Shown here: positions 1 through 7,816 of the stretch, piece by piece | How positions within the stretch are numbered: the stretch's first letter is position 1 | How the letters are laid out: every line of letters starts with the position of its first letter | NCBI RefSeq assembly: GCF_910577345.1 | Contig: NZ_CAJTMT010000015.1 | Coordinates: forward strand, 36,185-85,534 | Source: an uncultured Duncaniella sp. | GTDB lineage: Bacteria; Bacteroidota; Bacteroidia; Bacteroidales; Muribaculaceae | Length of the DNA: 49,350 nucleotides | Reading direction: 5' to 3' | The notes under the pieces: generated by a model | The model's input: only the letters and a program-made list of their open reading frames with translations | What the model was told of the DNA's origin: nothing | Database searches by the model: none | Made by a program: the position numbers and the translations under genes

Positions 1-40
1 CTTCCGGACAACCCGGAAGAGGCCCGATTTTCTTTCTCAA
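1..40 (+). terminator. Right part of an intrinsic terminator cut by the window edge
   Basis: Bases 1-7 (CTTCCGG) pair with 13-19 (CCGGAAG) around a 5-base loop. The right arm continues AGGCCC and is followed by a T-rich stretch, so the left arm probably starts outside the window. It would end a plus-strand transcript from upstream. The gene it serves cannot be seen. Confidence 0.5.
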
Positions 41-87
41 GCCCCGGCTTCTTCCAGCAGCACACCCTTATTTCGAGACCTGTCCAT

Positions 88-240
88 GCACGGTGAAAAA
101 AAGATACAAAAGAACATAATAGACAAAAGCAACAGAAGTATAATTTACTGAAACTAACCTTTTTGTATCTTCTGACCTTCTGTCGTTCTGTACCCTCTTC
201 AGATGTTGACTGATTTCATGCACCGTTATGGTAGGATTTG
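88..240. repeat. Dispersed intergenic repeat, copy 1
   Basis: The stretch from about 130 to 235 closely matches 42590-42690, including TTTTTGTATCTTCTGAC and TTCAGATGTTGAC. On the minus strand it reads as a diverged form of the GAAGGGTACATAAGGACATA core found at 4.2-4.6 kb and 22.0-22.3 kb. It has short inverted ends: AGATACAAAAG at 102-112 and CTTTTTGTATCT at 159-170. A 72-codon minus-strand frame runs across it but is only the repeat read through. The rest of 1-529, apart from the two terminators, shows nothing recognisable. Confidence 0.6.
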
Positions 241-321
241 AGCCTTGGAACCGGTGGTTTTCAATATGCACTCCGTGCCGAGACATGGGGTGGCGACACT
301 TCTGCCGGGGGCGTACATAGC

Positions 322-367
322 AAAAAAATTCCGTCCGCTCCGGGTGGTGGATTCGGGGCGGACGGAT
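322..367 (-). terminator. Intrinsic terminator downstream of the 11-mer repeat protein gene
   Basis: Read on the minus strand, CCGTCCGCCCC pairs with GGAGCGGACGG and is followed by AATTTTTTT. The stem is GC-rich with a short loop. It lies about 165 bases past the stop of the minus-strand gene at 530 and is the obvious end of that transcript. Confidence 0.75.
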
Positions 368-529
368 TGGAAATGAGTGTGTAAATTTATGATATTAGAG
401 AGAATCTAATCTTTTTCAAATTCGGTCGGGAGGAGTCCGCGAGATGGCGACAAGGTAACTTCCGTTTCCTTTATGGACACATATACCTGTCTGCAATCCC
501 TGAGACGGCCATCCCCTCCGAGGCGAGTG

Positions 530-946
530 TCAATCAAGCTTGTCGGCGAGATTCGACGCCGTGTCGGCTATCGAATTGAGGGCGCTTGCCGCTCCCGATT
601 TGATTTTGTCGAGCAGCGGAGAAGCCTTTTCCTTCAGGTCGTCGACCTTGTCGGAAATCGTATCCTTCGCATCGGCCATTTTGTCGGACAGCGTGTCCTT
701 AGCGTCAGACATCTTGTCGGCAAAATTATCCTTTGCATCTGCAAGCTTGTCGGCCAATGTTTCCTTGGCTTCCGCCATGTTTTCGGCAGCCTGAGCCTTG
801 GCTTCGGCGGCTGTCTGTTCGATTTCCTGTTTGTCGGCATTAAACTGAGCCTTAGCTGCCACTTCGGCTGCTTCGGCACTTACTTTTGCGGCTTGTGCGG
901 AGAGTTCACCCGCGCGGTCGGCTATGTTTTGTTGCATGGAGCTCAT
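530..946 (-). CDS. Amphipathic 11-residue-repeat protein (LEA/apolipoprotein-like helix)
   Basis: This 138-residue protein is almost entirely Ala, Lys, Asp, Glu and Met, with no Cys, Trp, Tyr or signal peptide. Residues 57-106 are four to five imperfect 11-mers of the type ADKLADAKDTL. That period gives a long amphipathic helix, as in group 3 LEA proteins and apolipoprotein-like helices. The flanks have looser Ala-rich heptad or 11-mer character, and the C-terminus resembles YtxH-like stress proteins. A role in stress protection, or in binding membrane or envelope surfaces, is inference. Translation may start at M1 or M4 (937). The gene stands alone downstream of xseA, about 80 bases from its stop, and has its own terminator. 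The product could be cytoplasmic. Confidence 0.7.
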   Translation of the reverse strand: MSSMQQNIADRAGELSAQAAKVSAEAAEVAAKAQFNADKQEIEQTAAEAKAQAAENMAEAKETLADKLADAKDNFADKMSDAKDTLSDKMADAKDTISDKVDDLKEKASPLLDKIKSGAASALNSIADTASNLADKLD

Positions 947-1027
947 AATCGTATTCTTTATTGGTTAGTGATACTCCTATAACACCCGTCGGCAACGTTG
1001 GGTTGCCCGCAACCGTCTTAAAGGAGA

Positions 1028-2326
1028 TTAAAGAATGTTAGAGCTTACGACACCGTCGGCAAGAGTTGTCTCAATGACCGTCCCCGGTCGGAGCCCTTCG
1101 ACAGAGACGACGGCACGGCCATCCACACGCGTTATCGAATAGCCACGGCGCAGTGTCGCGACAGGCGACAGCACCTCTATCAGCTCGGCGATGGAATCGA
1201 GACGGTGGCGACGGCGCTCGATGATGGCCGCACCGCTCACCGTCAGGCGCTCGGCAAGCATGTCGAGGCGCGATTGCTCCGGCCTGAGCCTCCCGCGCGC
1301 GGTCTCAGCCAGTTTCAGCATCGAGCGGTCGAGCCGCTTGCGCCAGTTGTCGATGGCCACTTGCGGAAGATAGGGCAGACGGGCGGATATGTAGGCAAGC
1401 TGCTCGCGCGAACCGGCGATGATGGCCGAAGCCGTGTGGTGAATCTCCGAGGCAAGCGAGTCGAGGCGGTCGAGCGCACAGCTTCCACGGTTGACAAGCC
1501 ACTCCGCCGCAGCCGTCGGGGTCTTGACACGCATGTTGGCCACATAGTCCAACACCGTCACGTCGCGTTCGTGGCCTATACCTATAATGACAGGCAATGG
1601 GAACTGCGCGATGTTGGCAGCAAGATCATAGTTCTCGAAGGATGCGAGATCGCTCGTGGCCCCGCCGCCACGGATAATCACCACGCCGTCCCAGTTCTCC
1701 TCCTCGGCAGCAATATCTTCGAGCGCGGCGATGATTGATGCGGGAGCCTCGCGTCCCTGCATCAGTGCGGGAAAAAGACGCGTGGTGAACCGCAGGCAGC
1801 GCGGATTGGTGTAGAGCTGATGGACAAAGTCACCGTAGCCCGCCGCTCCCTGAGCCGAGATGACGGCTATGCGCAACGGGACGTCGGGCCAATCGAGCGA
1901 ACGGTTCAGCTCCAACACTCCCTCCTTCTGCAGACGCGAGAGAATCTCCATGCGCAGCCTCACGAGGTCGCCCATCGTATAGACAGGGTCGATGTCGGTA
2001 ATGTTGAGCGACAGTCCGTAGGCAGGATGATAGTTGACCGAGACAAGCACCCTCACCTTCATGCCGCTTGCCAGACGGCTTCCGGTCGCAGCCATGAAAT
2101 CGCTCTCGATGCGCGCGAAAGCGGAGCGCCAGATGGTGGCGCGGACACGCGCCACGGGCTCACCCGTTGTCGGATGCTTCTGAATCAGCTCCAGATAGCA
2201 GTGGGCGGCGCGGCGGACATCCGAGGTCTCGGCTGTCACCCAGACGTTGCGCAGGGATGAGTCGGATGATATGAGCGACGAGAGCCGGGCGGTGAATTCT
2301 TCAAGGGTCAGTGTGTCGGTTGTCAT
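1028..2326 (-). CDS. xseA: Exodeoxyribonuclease VII large subunit
   Basis: This 432-residue protein has the full XseA layout. An N-terminal OB-fold covers roughly residues 5-105 and includes FTARLSSLI and VRATIWR. The catalytic domain carries GGGATSDLASFE and PVIIGIGHERDVTVLDYVA, followed by the TPTAAAEW signature and a C-terminal helical region. With XseB it degrades single-stranded DNA to oligonucleotides in the cytoplasm. The frame is open further upstream to 2401, but the start at 2326 (MTTDTLTLEEF) matches the family N-terminus. A TAAATTTG -7 element lies at 2348-2355 on this strand. No xseB follows in the 80 bases before the next gene, so the small subunit must be encoded elsewhere. The gene is divergent from the transketolase-like gene at 2490. 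Confidence 0.93.
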   Translation of the reverse strand: MTTDTLTLEEFTARLSSLISSDSSLRNVWVTAETSDVRRAAHCYLELIQKHPTTGEPVARVRATIWRSAFARIESDFMAATGSRLASGMKVRVLVSVNYHPAYGLSLNITDIDPVYTMGDLVRLRMEILSRLQKEGVLELNRSLDWPDVPLRIAVISAQGAAGYGDFVHQLYTNPRCLRFTTRLFPALMQGREAPASIIAALEDIAAEEENWDGVVIIRGGGATSDLASFENYDLAANIAQFPLPVIIGIGHERDVTVLDYVANMRVKTPTAAAEWLVNRGSCALDRLDSLASEIHHTASAIIAGSREQLAYISARLPYLPQVAIDNWRKRLDRSMLKLAETARGRLRPEQSRLDMLAERLTVSGAAIIERRRHRLDSIAELIEVLSPVATLRRGYSITRVDGRAVVSVEGLRPGTVIETTLADGVVSSNIL

Positions 2327-2489
2327 TTCTTCAGGGCTTTGGTTGTGCAAATTTACGGCAATTTTGGTATTTATCTCTCCACGAATGGTAAAACATTTCA
2401 ATCATGGATATGTTAATTTTGTAGTGGCAATATCATGCGGTCATATAGACATTGCCGGACAATACATATATAATCATCAGAATATAATT

Positions 2490-4226
2490 ATGGAAATAGA
2501 TCTTAAATCACTCCACTCCCCTGCCGACATAAAGAATCTCAATCTGACAGAGCTGAAGGATCTGAGCGAGGAGCTGCGCGCCAACCTGCTGAAGAAGCTT
2601 TCGGCCCACGGCGGTCACGTCGGGCCAAACCTCGGTGTGGTCGAGGCGACCGTAGCGCTTCACTATGTCTTCGATGCTCCGAAGGATAAAATAGTGTTTG
2701 ACGTAAGCCATCAAAGCTACGTCCACAAGATGCTCACAGGCCGAATCGAAGCCTTCATCGACCCCGCGCACTACGACGACGTGACAGGCTACACCTGTCC
2801 GCGCGAAAGCGACTATGACCTCTTCGAAGTTGGCCATACCTCCACCTCCATCGCCCTTGCCGCAGGTCTTGCCAAGGCACGCGACCTCGAAGGCGGAAAG
2901 GAGAATGTCGTTGCCTTCATCGGCGATGCGTCCCTCGGCGGCGGCGAGGCTCTCGAAGGTCTTGACTTCGCCCCCACCCTCGGCAGCAACTTCATCGTCA
3001 TCCTCAACGACAATCAGATGTCGATTGCCGAGAACCACGGTGCTCTCTACGACCATCTCGCGCAGCTCCGTAAATCCAACGGCACTGCCACAAACAATAT
3101 TTTCCGTGCCCTTGGCTATCAGTATATCTATGTCGAGGAGGGCAACAATCTTCAGGCGCTCATCAAGGCGTTTGAAGCCGCGCGCGACGCCGACCATGCT
3201 GTCCTTGTCCACATCAACACAATGAAGGGCGAGGGTCTGCCAGTCGCCGAGGCCAACAAGGAAGCCTTTCACTACACCGCTCCCTTCAACCTCAAGACAG
3301 GTTCTCCGCTCTCACCCGACGACAGCGAGGACTACACCGACATTTTCGCACGCCATCTGCTCATCCGTATGCACGCCGACCCCAAGGTGGCTGTCATCAC
3401 CGCCGGCACCCCGGGTGCTATCGGTTTCACACCTGACCGCCGTCAGATTGCAGGGCGACAGTTCATCGATGCAGGTATCTGCGAGCAGGGAGCCACAGCA
3501 CTCGCGGCTGGAATGGCCAAGGGCAAGTGCCGTCCGGTGTTCGGAGTCATGGCGACCTTCATCCAGCGCTCCTACGACCAGCTCTCGCACGATATTGCCA
3601 TCAACAATCTCCCTGCCGTGATTGTGGACTTTGCGGGAGGTGTATGGGGCATACCCGACATGACCCACCTCGGATTCTTCGACATCGCGATGATGTCAAA
3701 CATTCCGAATTTCGTCTTCCTCGCCCCGACCTCCGCTGAGGAATATCTCTCTATGCTCGACTGGGCTATTGACCAGACGGACTATCCCGTCATCATCCGC
3801 ACTCCCGGAGGCGATGTGGTCCATTCCGACCGTCCCGTTGACGTTGATTTCTTCAAATACGACATAGTCGAGGAGGGCAAGGATGTGGCTATCATCGGAG
3901 CCGGTGATTTCTTCGGCATAGCCACACAGGCATCGACTGTATTGCGCAATCAGGGAAAACAACCCACACTAATCAATCCCCGAAACCTCTCGCAACTCGA
4001 CACGGAGTGTCTTGACTCGCTGAAAAACTACAAGACTGTCATCACTCTCGAAGACGGCATCCTCGACGGTGGCTTCGGACAGAAGGTTGCAGCCTATCTG
4101 GGCAATTCACCTGTCAACGTCGTCACCCTCGGTCTCAAGAAAGAGTTCCTTGACCGCTACGATGCCTCGGAAGTCCTCAAAGCCAACGGCCTTACCCCCG
4201 CCCAAATCGCCTCCCTCGTGGATTAG
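2490..4226 (+). CDS. DXS-like / transketolase-family thiamine diphosphate enzyme
   Basis: This 578-residue protein has the three-part DXS arrangement. The N-terminal ThDP domain carries SHQSYVHK at about 73-80, GDAS at 145-148 and LNDNQMSI near 173. The central pyrimidine domain carries ICEQGAT with the expected catalytic Glu at 332. A transketolase C-terminal domain starts near 450. True DXS condenses pyruvate and glyceraldehyde 3-phosphate. Here the DXS DRAG motif reads DFAG (F381), losing the arginine used for substrate phosphate binding in E. coli DXS, and the following VGxDGxTH segment is altered. The protein is also about 40-60 residues shorter than usual. It may be a diverged paralogue with another acceptor (inference). 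The frame is open back to 2247, but the start at 2490 clears the divergent xseA. A TAATTTTG -7-like element lies at 2414-2421. Confidence 0.8.
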   Translation: MEIDLKSLHSPADIKNLNLTELKDLSEELRANLLKKLSAHGGHVGPNLGVVEATVALHYVFDAPKDKIVFDVSHQSYVHKMLTGRIEAFIDPAHYDDVTGYTCPRESDYDLFEVGHTSTSIALAAGLAKARDLEGGKENVVAFIGDASLGGGEALEGLDFAPTLGSNFIVILNDNQMSIAENHGALYDHLAQLRKSNGTATNNIFRALGYQYIYVEEGNNLQALIKAFEAARDADHAVLVHINTMKGEGLPVAEANKEAFHYTAPFNLKTGSPLSPDDSEDYTDIFARHLLIRMHADPKVAVITAGTPGAIGFTPDRRQIAGRQFIDAGICEQGATALAAGMAKGKCRPVFGVMATFIQRSYDQLSHDIAINNLPAVIVDFAGGVWGIPDMTHLGFFDIAMMSNIPNFVFLAPTSAEEYLSMLDWAIDQTDYPVIIRTPGGDVVHSDRPVDVDFFKYDIVEEGKDVAIIGAGDFFGIATQASTVLRNQGKQPTLINPRNLSQLDTECLDSLKNYKTVITLEDGILDGGFGQKVAAYLGNSPVNVVTLGLKKEFLDRYDASEVLKANGLTPAQIASLVD

Positions 4227-4576
4227 AAAATACTCCGTCTGAGAAGGGTACAGAAAGCTCGGCTGAGAAGGGTACATAAGGACATAAGGTCAGAAGTGAC
4301 ATAATAAATTTCAGAAGAAACGTAATAAATTATTGCAATATAATATATTGGGGCTTAATATGTTGCGATTTAATATATTGTGACTCAATATATTGTGAAA
4401 TAAATGACGTGAGTTCTCATATTGAACTCACGTCATTTATATATTTATCTTTATATATTTATCTTTATAATTATTATGTCCCTTCTGACCTTATGTCCTT
4501 ATGTACCCTTCTCAGCCCAAGCCTTATGTACCCTTCTCAGGCGGCGACTTCTGTACCTTTCTAAGCTTAGATGGTA
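4227..4576. repeat. Long inverted-repeat element between convergent genes, copy 2
   Basis: The whole 350-base gap is repeat. The left arm (about 4262-4307) and right arm (about 4474-4517) are near-exact inverted copies containing GAAGGGTACATAAGGACATA. Further partial units lie outside them, at 4238-4255 on the left and 4520-4566 on the right. The loop holds three to four copies of a 15-16-base AT-rich unit ending AATATATTG (4334-4396) and a perfect 16-bp stem (4400-4415 with 4425-4440). It also holds two copies of an ATATATTTATCTT unit. The gap separates the stops of the plus-strand gene at 4226 and the minus-strand gene at 4577, so a bidirectional terminator role is plausible. Confidence 0.85.
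4400..4440. terminator. Perfect 16-bp hairpin between convergent genes
   Basis: ATAAATGACGTGAGTT at 4400-4415 pairs perfectly with 4425-4440 around a 9-base loop. AT-rich sequence lies on both sides. It sits in the loop of the larger inverted repeat and could stop transcription from either convergent gene. Confidence 0.6.
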
Positions 4577-5860
4577 TTATCCCTCCTGTGTTGAGGTTTC
4601 GACGCGGATAAGGTCGAGGCGGGTGGCGCTGCGGGCCTCGATGGTGAAGATGAGGCCGTCGATTTCAATTCGCTCATCCTGCTGCGGGAGCGAACCGGTC
4701 TCATGGATAATATAGCCCGCAAGGGTCTGATACTCGTCATCCTCCGGAATATCGAGGCGGAAATCGTCGCGGAGCGTGCGCACCTCGATTCGGCCCGAGA
4801 ACTCGAACACACCCGGCGACACTTCATTGGCGATAAGTCCATTCTTGTCATGCTCATCCTGAATGTCACCGAAGATTTCTTCTACGAGGTCTTCAAGAGT
4901 GACAAGTCCGGCTGTACCGCCAAACTCATCGACCACGACAGCCATCGAACGCTTCTCGCTCAGCAAGCGGCGCATCATGGTGTTGGCAAGGAGAGTTTCG
5001 GGAGCATAGAGCACCTCCTTGATATTATCTTTCCAATCCCTCTGCGGATCGAAAAGTTCCGAAACGTGGACATAGCCCACGACATTGTCAATATCCTCCT
5101 TGTAGACAAGAATCTTGCTACGGCCCGAGGAGGTGAAAAGTTCCGACAGTTCTTCGCGCGTAGTGGAGTCGATGTCAACAGCCACAAGCTCATTGCGCGG
5201 AGCCATACAGTCGCGGAGCTGGGTGGTCGAGAAGTCGAGGGCGTTGTGGAAAATCTTCACCTCGTTCTCCACCTCCACTTCCTGGGGATTCTCCAGGTCG
5301 TCAATCTTGGTTTCAAGATAATCGTTGAGATCGGTAATCGAAAGGACACCCAGACGCGTATCCTCCGCTTTGATTCCGGCAAGCTTCATCAACATCTTTG
5401 AGAGCCATGAGGTGAACCATGCTATCGGATAGAGGATGATATAGAAGAAATAGACCGGAAGCGCAGCAATCTTCAGCGAAGTGTTGGGATTGATGCGGAA
5501 CACCGACTTTGGCAGGAACTCGCCCGTGAACAGAATCACCAACGTAGAAATCAGTGTCTGAAGTATGAGTATCACAGCCTGATTCGCCGACACATGTGTC
5601 TCAATCCACGGTTCGAGAAGCGCGGCGGCACCCATACCGTAGATGACAAGGACAATGTTGTTGCCGACAAGGATGGTGGAGATAAAGAAATCCGCATTGG
5701 AGTAGTAGCGGCCGATGATGCGGTTGATTAAACCGCCGCGGTTTGTGTCAAGACCGACACGGACACGGTCAGCCGATATATATGCAATCTCGACTCCAGA
5801 GAAGAGGGCCGAGAAGCAAAGCGAGACTATTGATAGTATAAGCCAGGCAGTAAGTGTCAT
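4577..5860 (-). CDS. CNNM/CBS-domain membrane protein (hemolysin/CorC family)
   Basis: This 427-residue protein starts with a CNNM (DUF21) membrane domain of about four segments, near residues 5-27, 58-82, 90-113 and 127-150. A CBS-domain pair follows at about 205-330 and includes MAPRNELVAVDID and DEFGGTAGLVTLEDLVEEIFGD. A CorC/HlyC C-terminal domain ends the protein at about 345-420. Family members are linked to Mg2+ or Co2+ transport or efflux; the hemolysin name is historical. Its ATG overlaps the stop of lptC by 4 bases (5857-5860), so the two are translationally coupled. This is the last gene of the minus-strand run and ends against the inverted-repeat element. The transported ion cannot be told from sequence. 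Confidence 0.88.
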   Translation of the reverse strand: MTLTAWLILSIVSLCFSALFSGVEIAYISADRVRVGLDTNRGGLINRIIGRYYSNADFFISTILVGNNIVLVIYGMGAAALLEPWIETHVSANQAVILILQTLISTLVILFTGEFLPKSVFRINPNTSLKIAALPVYFFYIILYPIAWFTSWLSKMLMKLAGIKAEDTRLGVLSITDLNDYLETKIDDLENPQEVEVENEVKIFHNALDFSTTQLRDCMAPRNELVAVDIDSTTREELSELFTSSGRSKILVYKEDIDNVVGYVHVSELFDPQRDWKDNIKEVLYAPETLLANTMMRRLLSEKRSMAVVVDEFGGTAGLVTLEDLVEEIFGDIQDEHDKNGLIANEVSPGVFEFSGRIEVRTLRDDFRLDIPEDDEYQTLAGYIIHETGSLPQQDERIEIDGLIFTIEARSATRLDLIRVETSTQEG

Positions 5861-6552
5861 TTCGTATTTGCAGTTTTGATGCTGTCGTTAGCTTGCGTGC
5901 TGTCCTCATCGATGACTTCCTCCTCTTCCACATCCGGTTCATCGGCAGGAGCAGCCTTACCGTCGCCACGGAACGCATTTGCAGGGAAGATACCGGAAAC
6001 GTTGCGGATTGTGTAGCGCGTCAGTTGTTCGTTCGAATCAAATCCGTAGCCTTCAAGCACCTTGTCGGGACGCTCGATGTGGATGAATGAGTCGGAGTAA
6101 AGCTTGTGGAGACGCTGATCCCAGAAGAGCTGGTTGGTCAGGAATTTCTCGTTCATCACATTGGTGATGTTGACGTTCCCGTCCAACTGCCATATCTGTC
6201 TGTTTTTCAGATAGGTTGCCGAATCGGCCTCGACAGTTGCCTCACGGCGGAAGAAATTGTCGAATTTCTCAAGATTCAGACCTTCCGGGAAACGCCAGTA
6301 AGGCTCCTCGACCTCGTCATAGACATACCAGATAGGTGTGACGATTCGGAAACGCGTCACACCGGAATCCGAAATCAGAGTCTCGACATCGCGCGTCAGC
6401 ATGGTCGGTGTGTGGGCCACATCGACGTTGCCCATACCCACCGGATCACTCTCCTTGCAACCGGTCACGGCGACCGTCACCGAAGCAATCGCAATGGCAG
6501 TGACAAAAGGCAACAGACGCATCCGGTTGACCGAAGCTTCACTATTCATCAT
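5857..6552 (-). CDS. lptC: LPS export periplasmic protein LptC
   Basis: The protein has about 231 residues. An N-terminal hydrophobic segment (MRLLPFVTAIAIASVTVAV) ends in TGC, a lipobox-like site. A beta-rich LptC domain follows, including VEADSATYLKNRQIWQLDG and FLTNQLFWDQRLHKLYSD, and then an acidic, low-complexity tail of about 40 residues. LptC relays lipopolysaccharide or lipooligosaccharide from the LptBFG extractor to the periplasmic bridge. Possible starts are 6552 (MMNSEAS) and 6522 (MRLLPF). The frame is open to 6606, but that would run into the preceding gene, which stops at 6572. The order barrel protein, lptC, CNNM protein is familiar in Bacteroidota. The acidic tail rich in Glu and Asp is unusual for LptC. 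Confidence 0.85.
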   Translation of the reverse strand: MMNSEASVNRMRLLPFVTAIAIASVTVAVTGCKESDPVGMGNVDVAHTPTMLTRDVETLISDSGVTRFRIVTPIWYVYDEVEEPYWRFPEGLNLEKFDNFFRREATVEADSATYLKNRQIWQLDGNVNITNVMNEKFLTNQLFWDQRLHKLYSDSFIHIERPDKVLEGYGFDSNEQLTRYTIRNVSGIFPANAFRGDGKAAPADEPDVEEEEVIDEDSTQANDSIKTANTK

Positions 6553-6571
6553 CTGAATCGCCGGAAAAGGA

Positions 6572-7816
6572 TTAACGCAGTTTTCTCTGGAAGAACCAGA
6601 CCTCATTGAAGTTGATGCCGAGGGTGATATGGAAATATTTCTCCTTCAGCAATGGATTGGGAGTGGCCTGACGCTGCGAGTATTCAAAACCGAGGTTGAC
6701 GACGGTCTTCTGATAGGCCGGGAAACCGAAACCACACGAAACACCATAGTCCTTCACATGGTTACCCTCTACCATCACATAGTCACGGTTGTAGAAACCG
6801 CCGAGACGATAGCTCATACGCTTGAAATAACCGCCACGGTAGTCAGGCTGATAGCTCAAACCTGCGCCTACACGCCAACGGTTGGAGAATTTTGTGGCGG
6901 AGAAGTTCTCAATCTGGCTATATTTCACCTTCGACCAGTTCTGATAGGTGAAGTCGACTTCAGCAAGCAGACGGTCGTTCCACTCGTAAGCGATGCCGGC
7001 ACCCCATGTGTCGGGAAGCGAGAATTTGTCACGGAGTTTCACGATGCCCGGGGCGATGGTGTCGGGGGCAGCGTTGGATGTATCGTGATATTTGAGGACG
7101 TACGTCTTGCCGAGAAGCGTTTTCGAGGGAGTGTAGGTCAGACCGAATGTCACTGCATTCTTGCGCGACAGACGCAGGCGGTATTGCAGACCGAACTGCA
7201 GATGATAGTCCTTCACCTCCATCACCTGCTCGAAGAGCGACTGGGTCGAGCTGCCGGTCTGTGCCACATAGACATCATTGTAGATGTTACCGAAAAGGTA
7301 GCTGATATTGAAACCTACCGAAAGGTTCTTGAGCGGCATGATACCCGCTCCGAGATAGAGCTGGTTGAGACCGCCGGTGCCCTGATGTGACGACGCACCG
7401 TTGCTGATTTCAGAGCCGAATGAATAGCCGACCGATGAATAAGGAAGGATACCGGCGCTGACACCGATTATCTTGCTGACCGGAAACTGCATGGTCACAT
7501 AGTCGAGACCGCCACCCCAGTCATGGTCCTTGCCGGTGTTGTCCTTGCGCCAGAATAGCGAAGCGTCAGTACCCATATCGAAAATGAATGTCAGCGAGTC
7601 CATGGCGGCGTAGGCTGCAGGGTTCATGACATTGACTTGGCGGCCGGAACGCATTGCGTAGCCGACACCACCCATCTGACGCTGTGCCGATGTGGCGTTG
7701 TCGCGGAGAAGGCCGTAGCCGAACTTCGAGTAAGGACTGGTTGTGTTCTGGGCGGAAAGGCCTGAAGCCGTGAAGACCGCGAGAATGGCGAGGATGAGAT
7801 AAGTCTTAATTTTCAT
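6572..7816 (-). CDS. Outer-membrane beta-barrel protein, FadL/OmpP1-like
   Basis: This 414-residue protein has a clear Sec signal peptide, MKIKTYLILAILAVFTASG, cleaved near SAQ (about residue 22). The mature part alternates polar and aromatic residues typical of barrel strands, with repeated patterns such as FGLQYRLRLSRKNAVTFGL and RWRVGAGLSYQPDYRG. The N-terminal SPYSKFGYGLL and GGVGYAMRSGRQVNVMNPA resemble FadL/OmpP1-type proteins of Bacteroidota. Hydrophobic solute uptake is possible but not shown. Its start overlaps the end of coaX by 11 bases, and it lies 19 bases before the preferred lptC start, consistent with an envelope operon. Confidence 0.75.
   Translation of the reverse strand: MKIKTYLILAILAVFTASGLSAQNTTSPYSKFGYGLLRDNATSAQRQMGGVGYAMRSGRQVNVMNPAAYAAMDSLTFIFDMGTDASLFWRKDNTGKDHDWGGGLDYVTMQFPVSKIIGVSAGILPYSSVGYSFGSEISNGASSHQGTGGLNQLYLGAGIMPLKNLSVGFNISYLFGNIYNDVYVAQTGSSTQSLFEQVMEVKDYHLQFGLQYRLRLSRKNAVTFGLTYTPSKTLLGKTYVLKYHDTSNAAPDTIAPGIVKLRDKFSLPDTWGAGIAYEWNDRLLAEVDFTYQNWSKVKYSQIENFSATKFSNRWRVGAGLSYQPDYRGGYFKRMSYRLGGFYNRDYVMVEGNHVKDYGVSCGFGFPAYQKTVVNLGFEYSQRQATPNPLLKEKYFHITLGINFNEVWFFQRKLR

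Noticed and set aside
68..286. A 72-codon minus-strand frame
   Set aside because: It runs through the dispersed repeat and has a low-quality composition; the same repeat elsewhere does not keep the frame.
473..982. A 169-codon plus-strand frame opposite the 11-mer repeat gene
   Set aside because: Its repeated VGQ/VGK pattern is only the complement of the 11-mer repeats.
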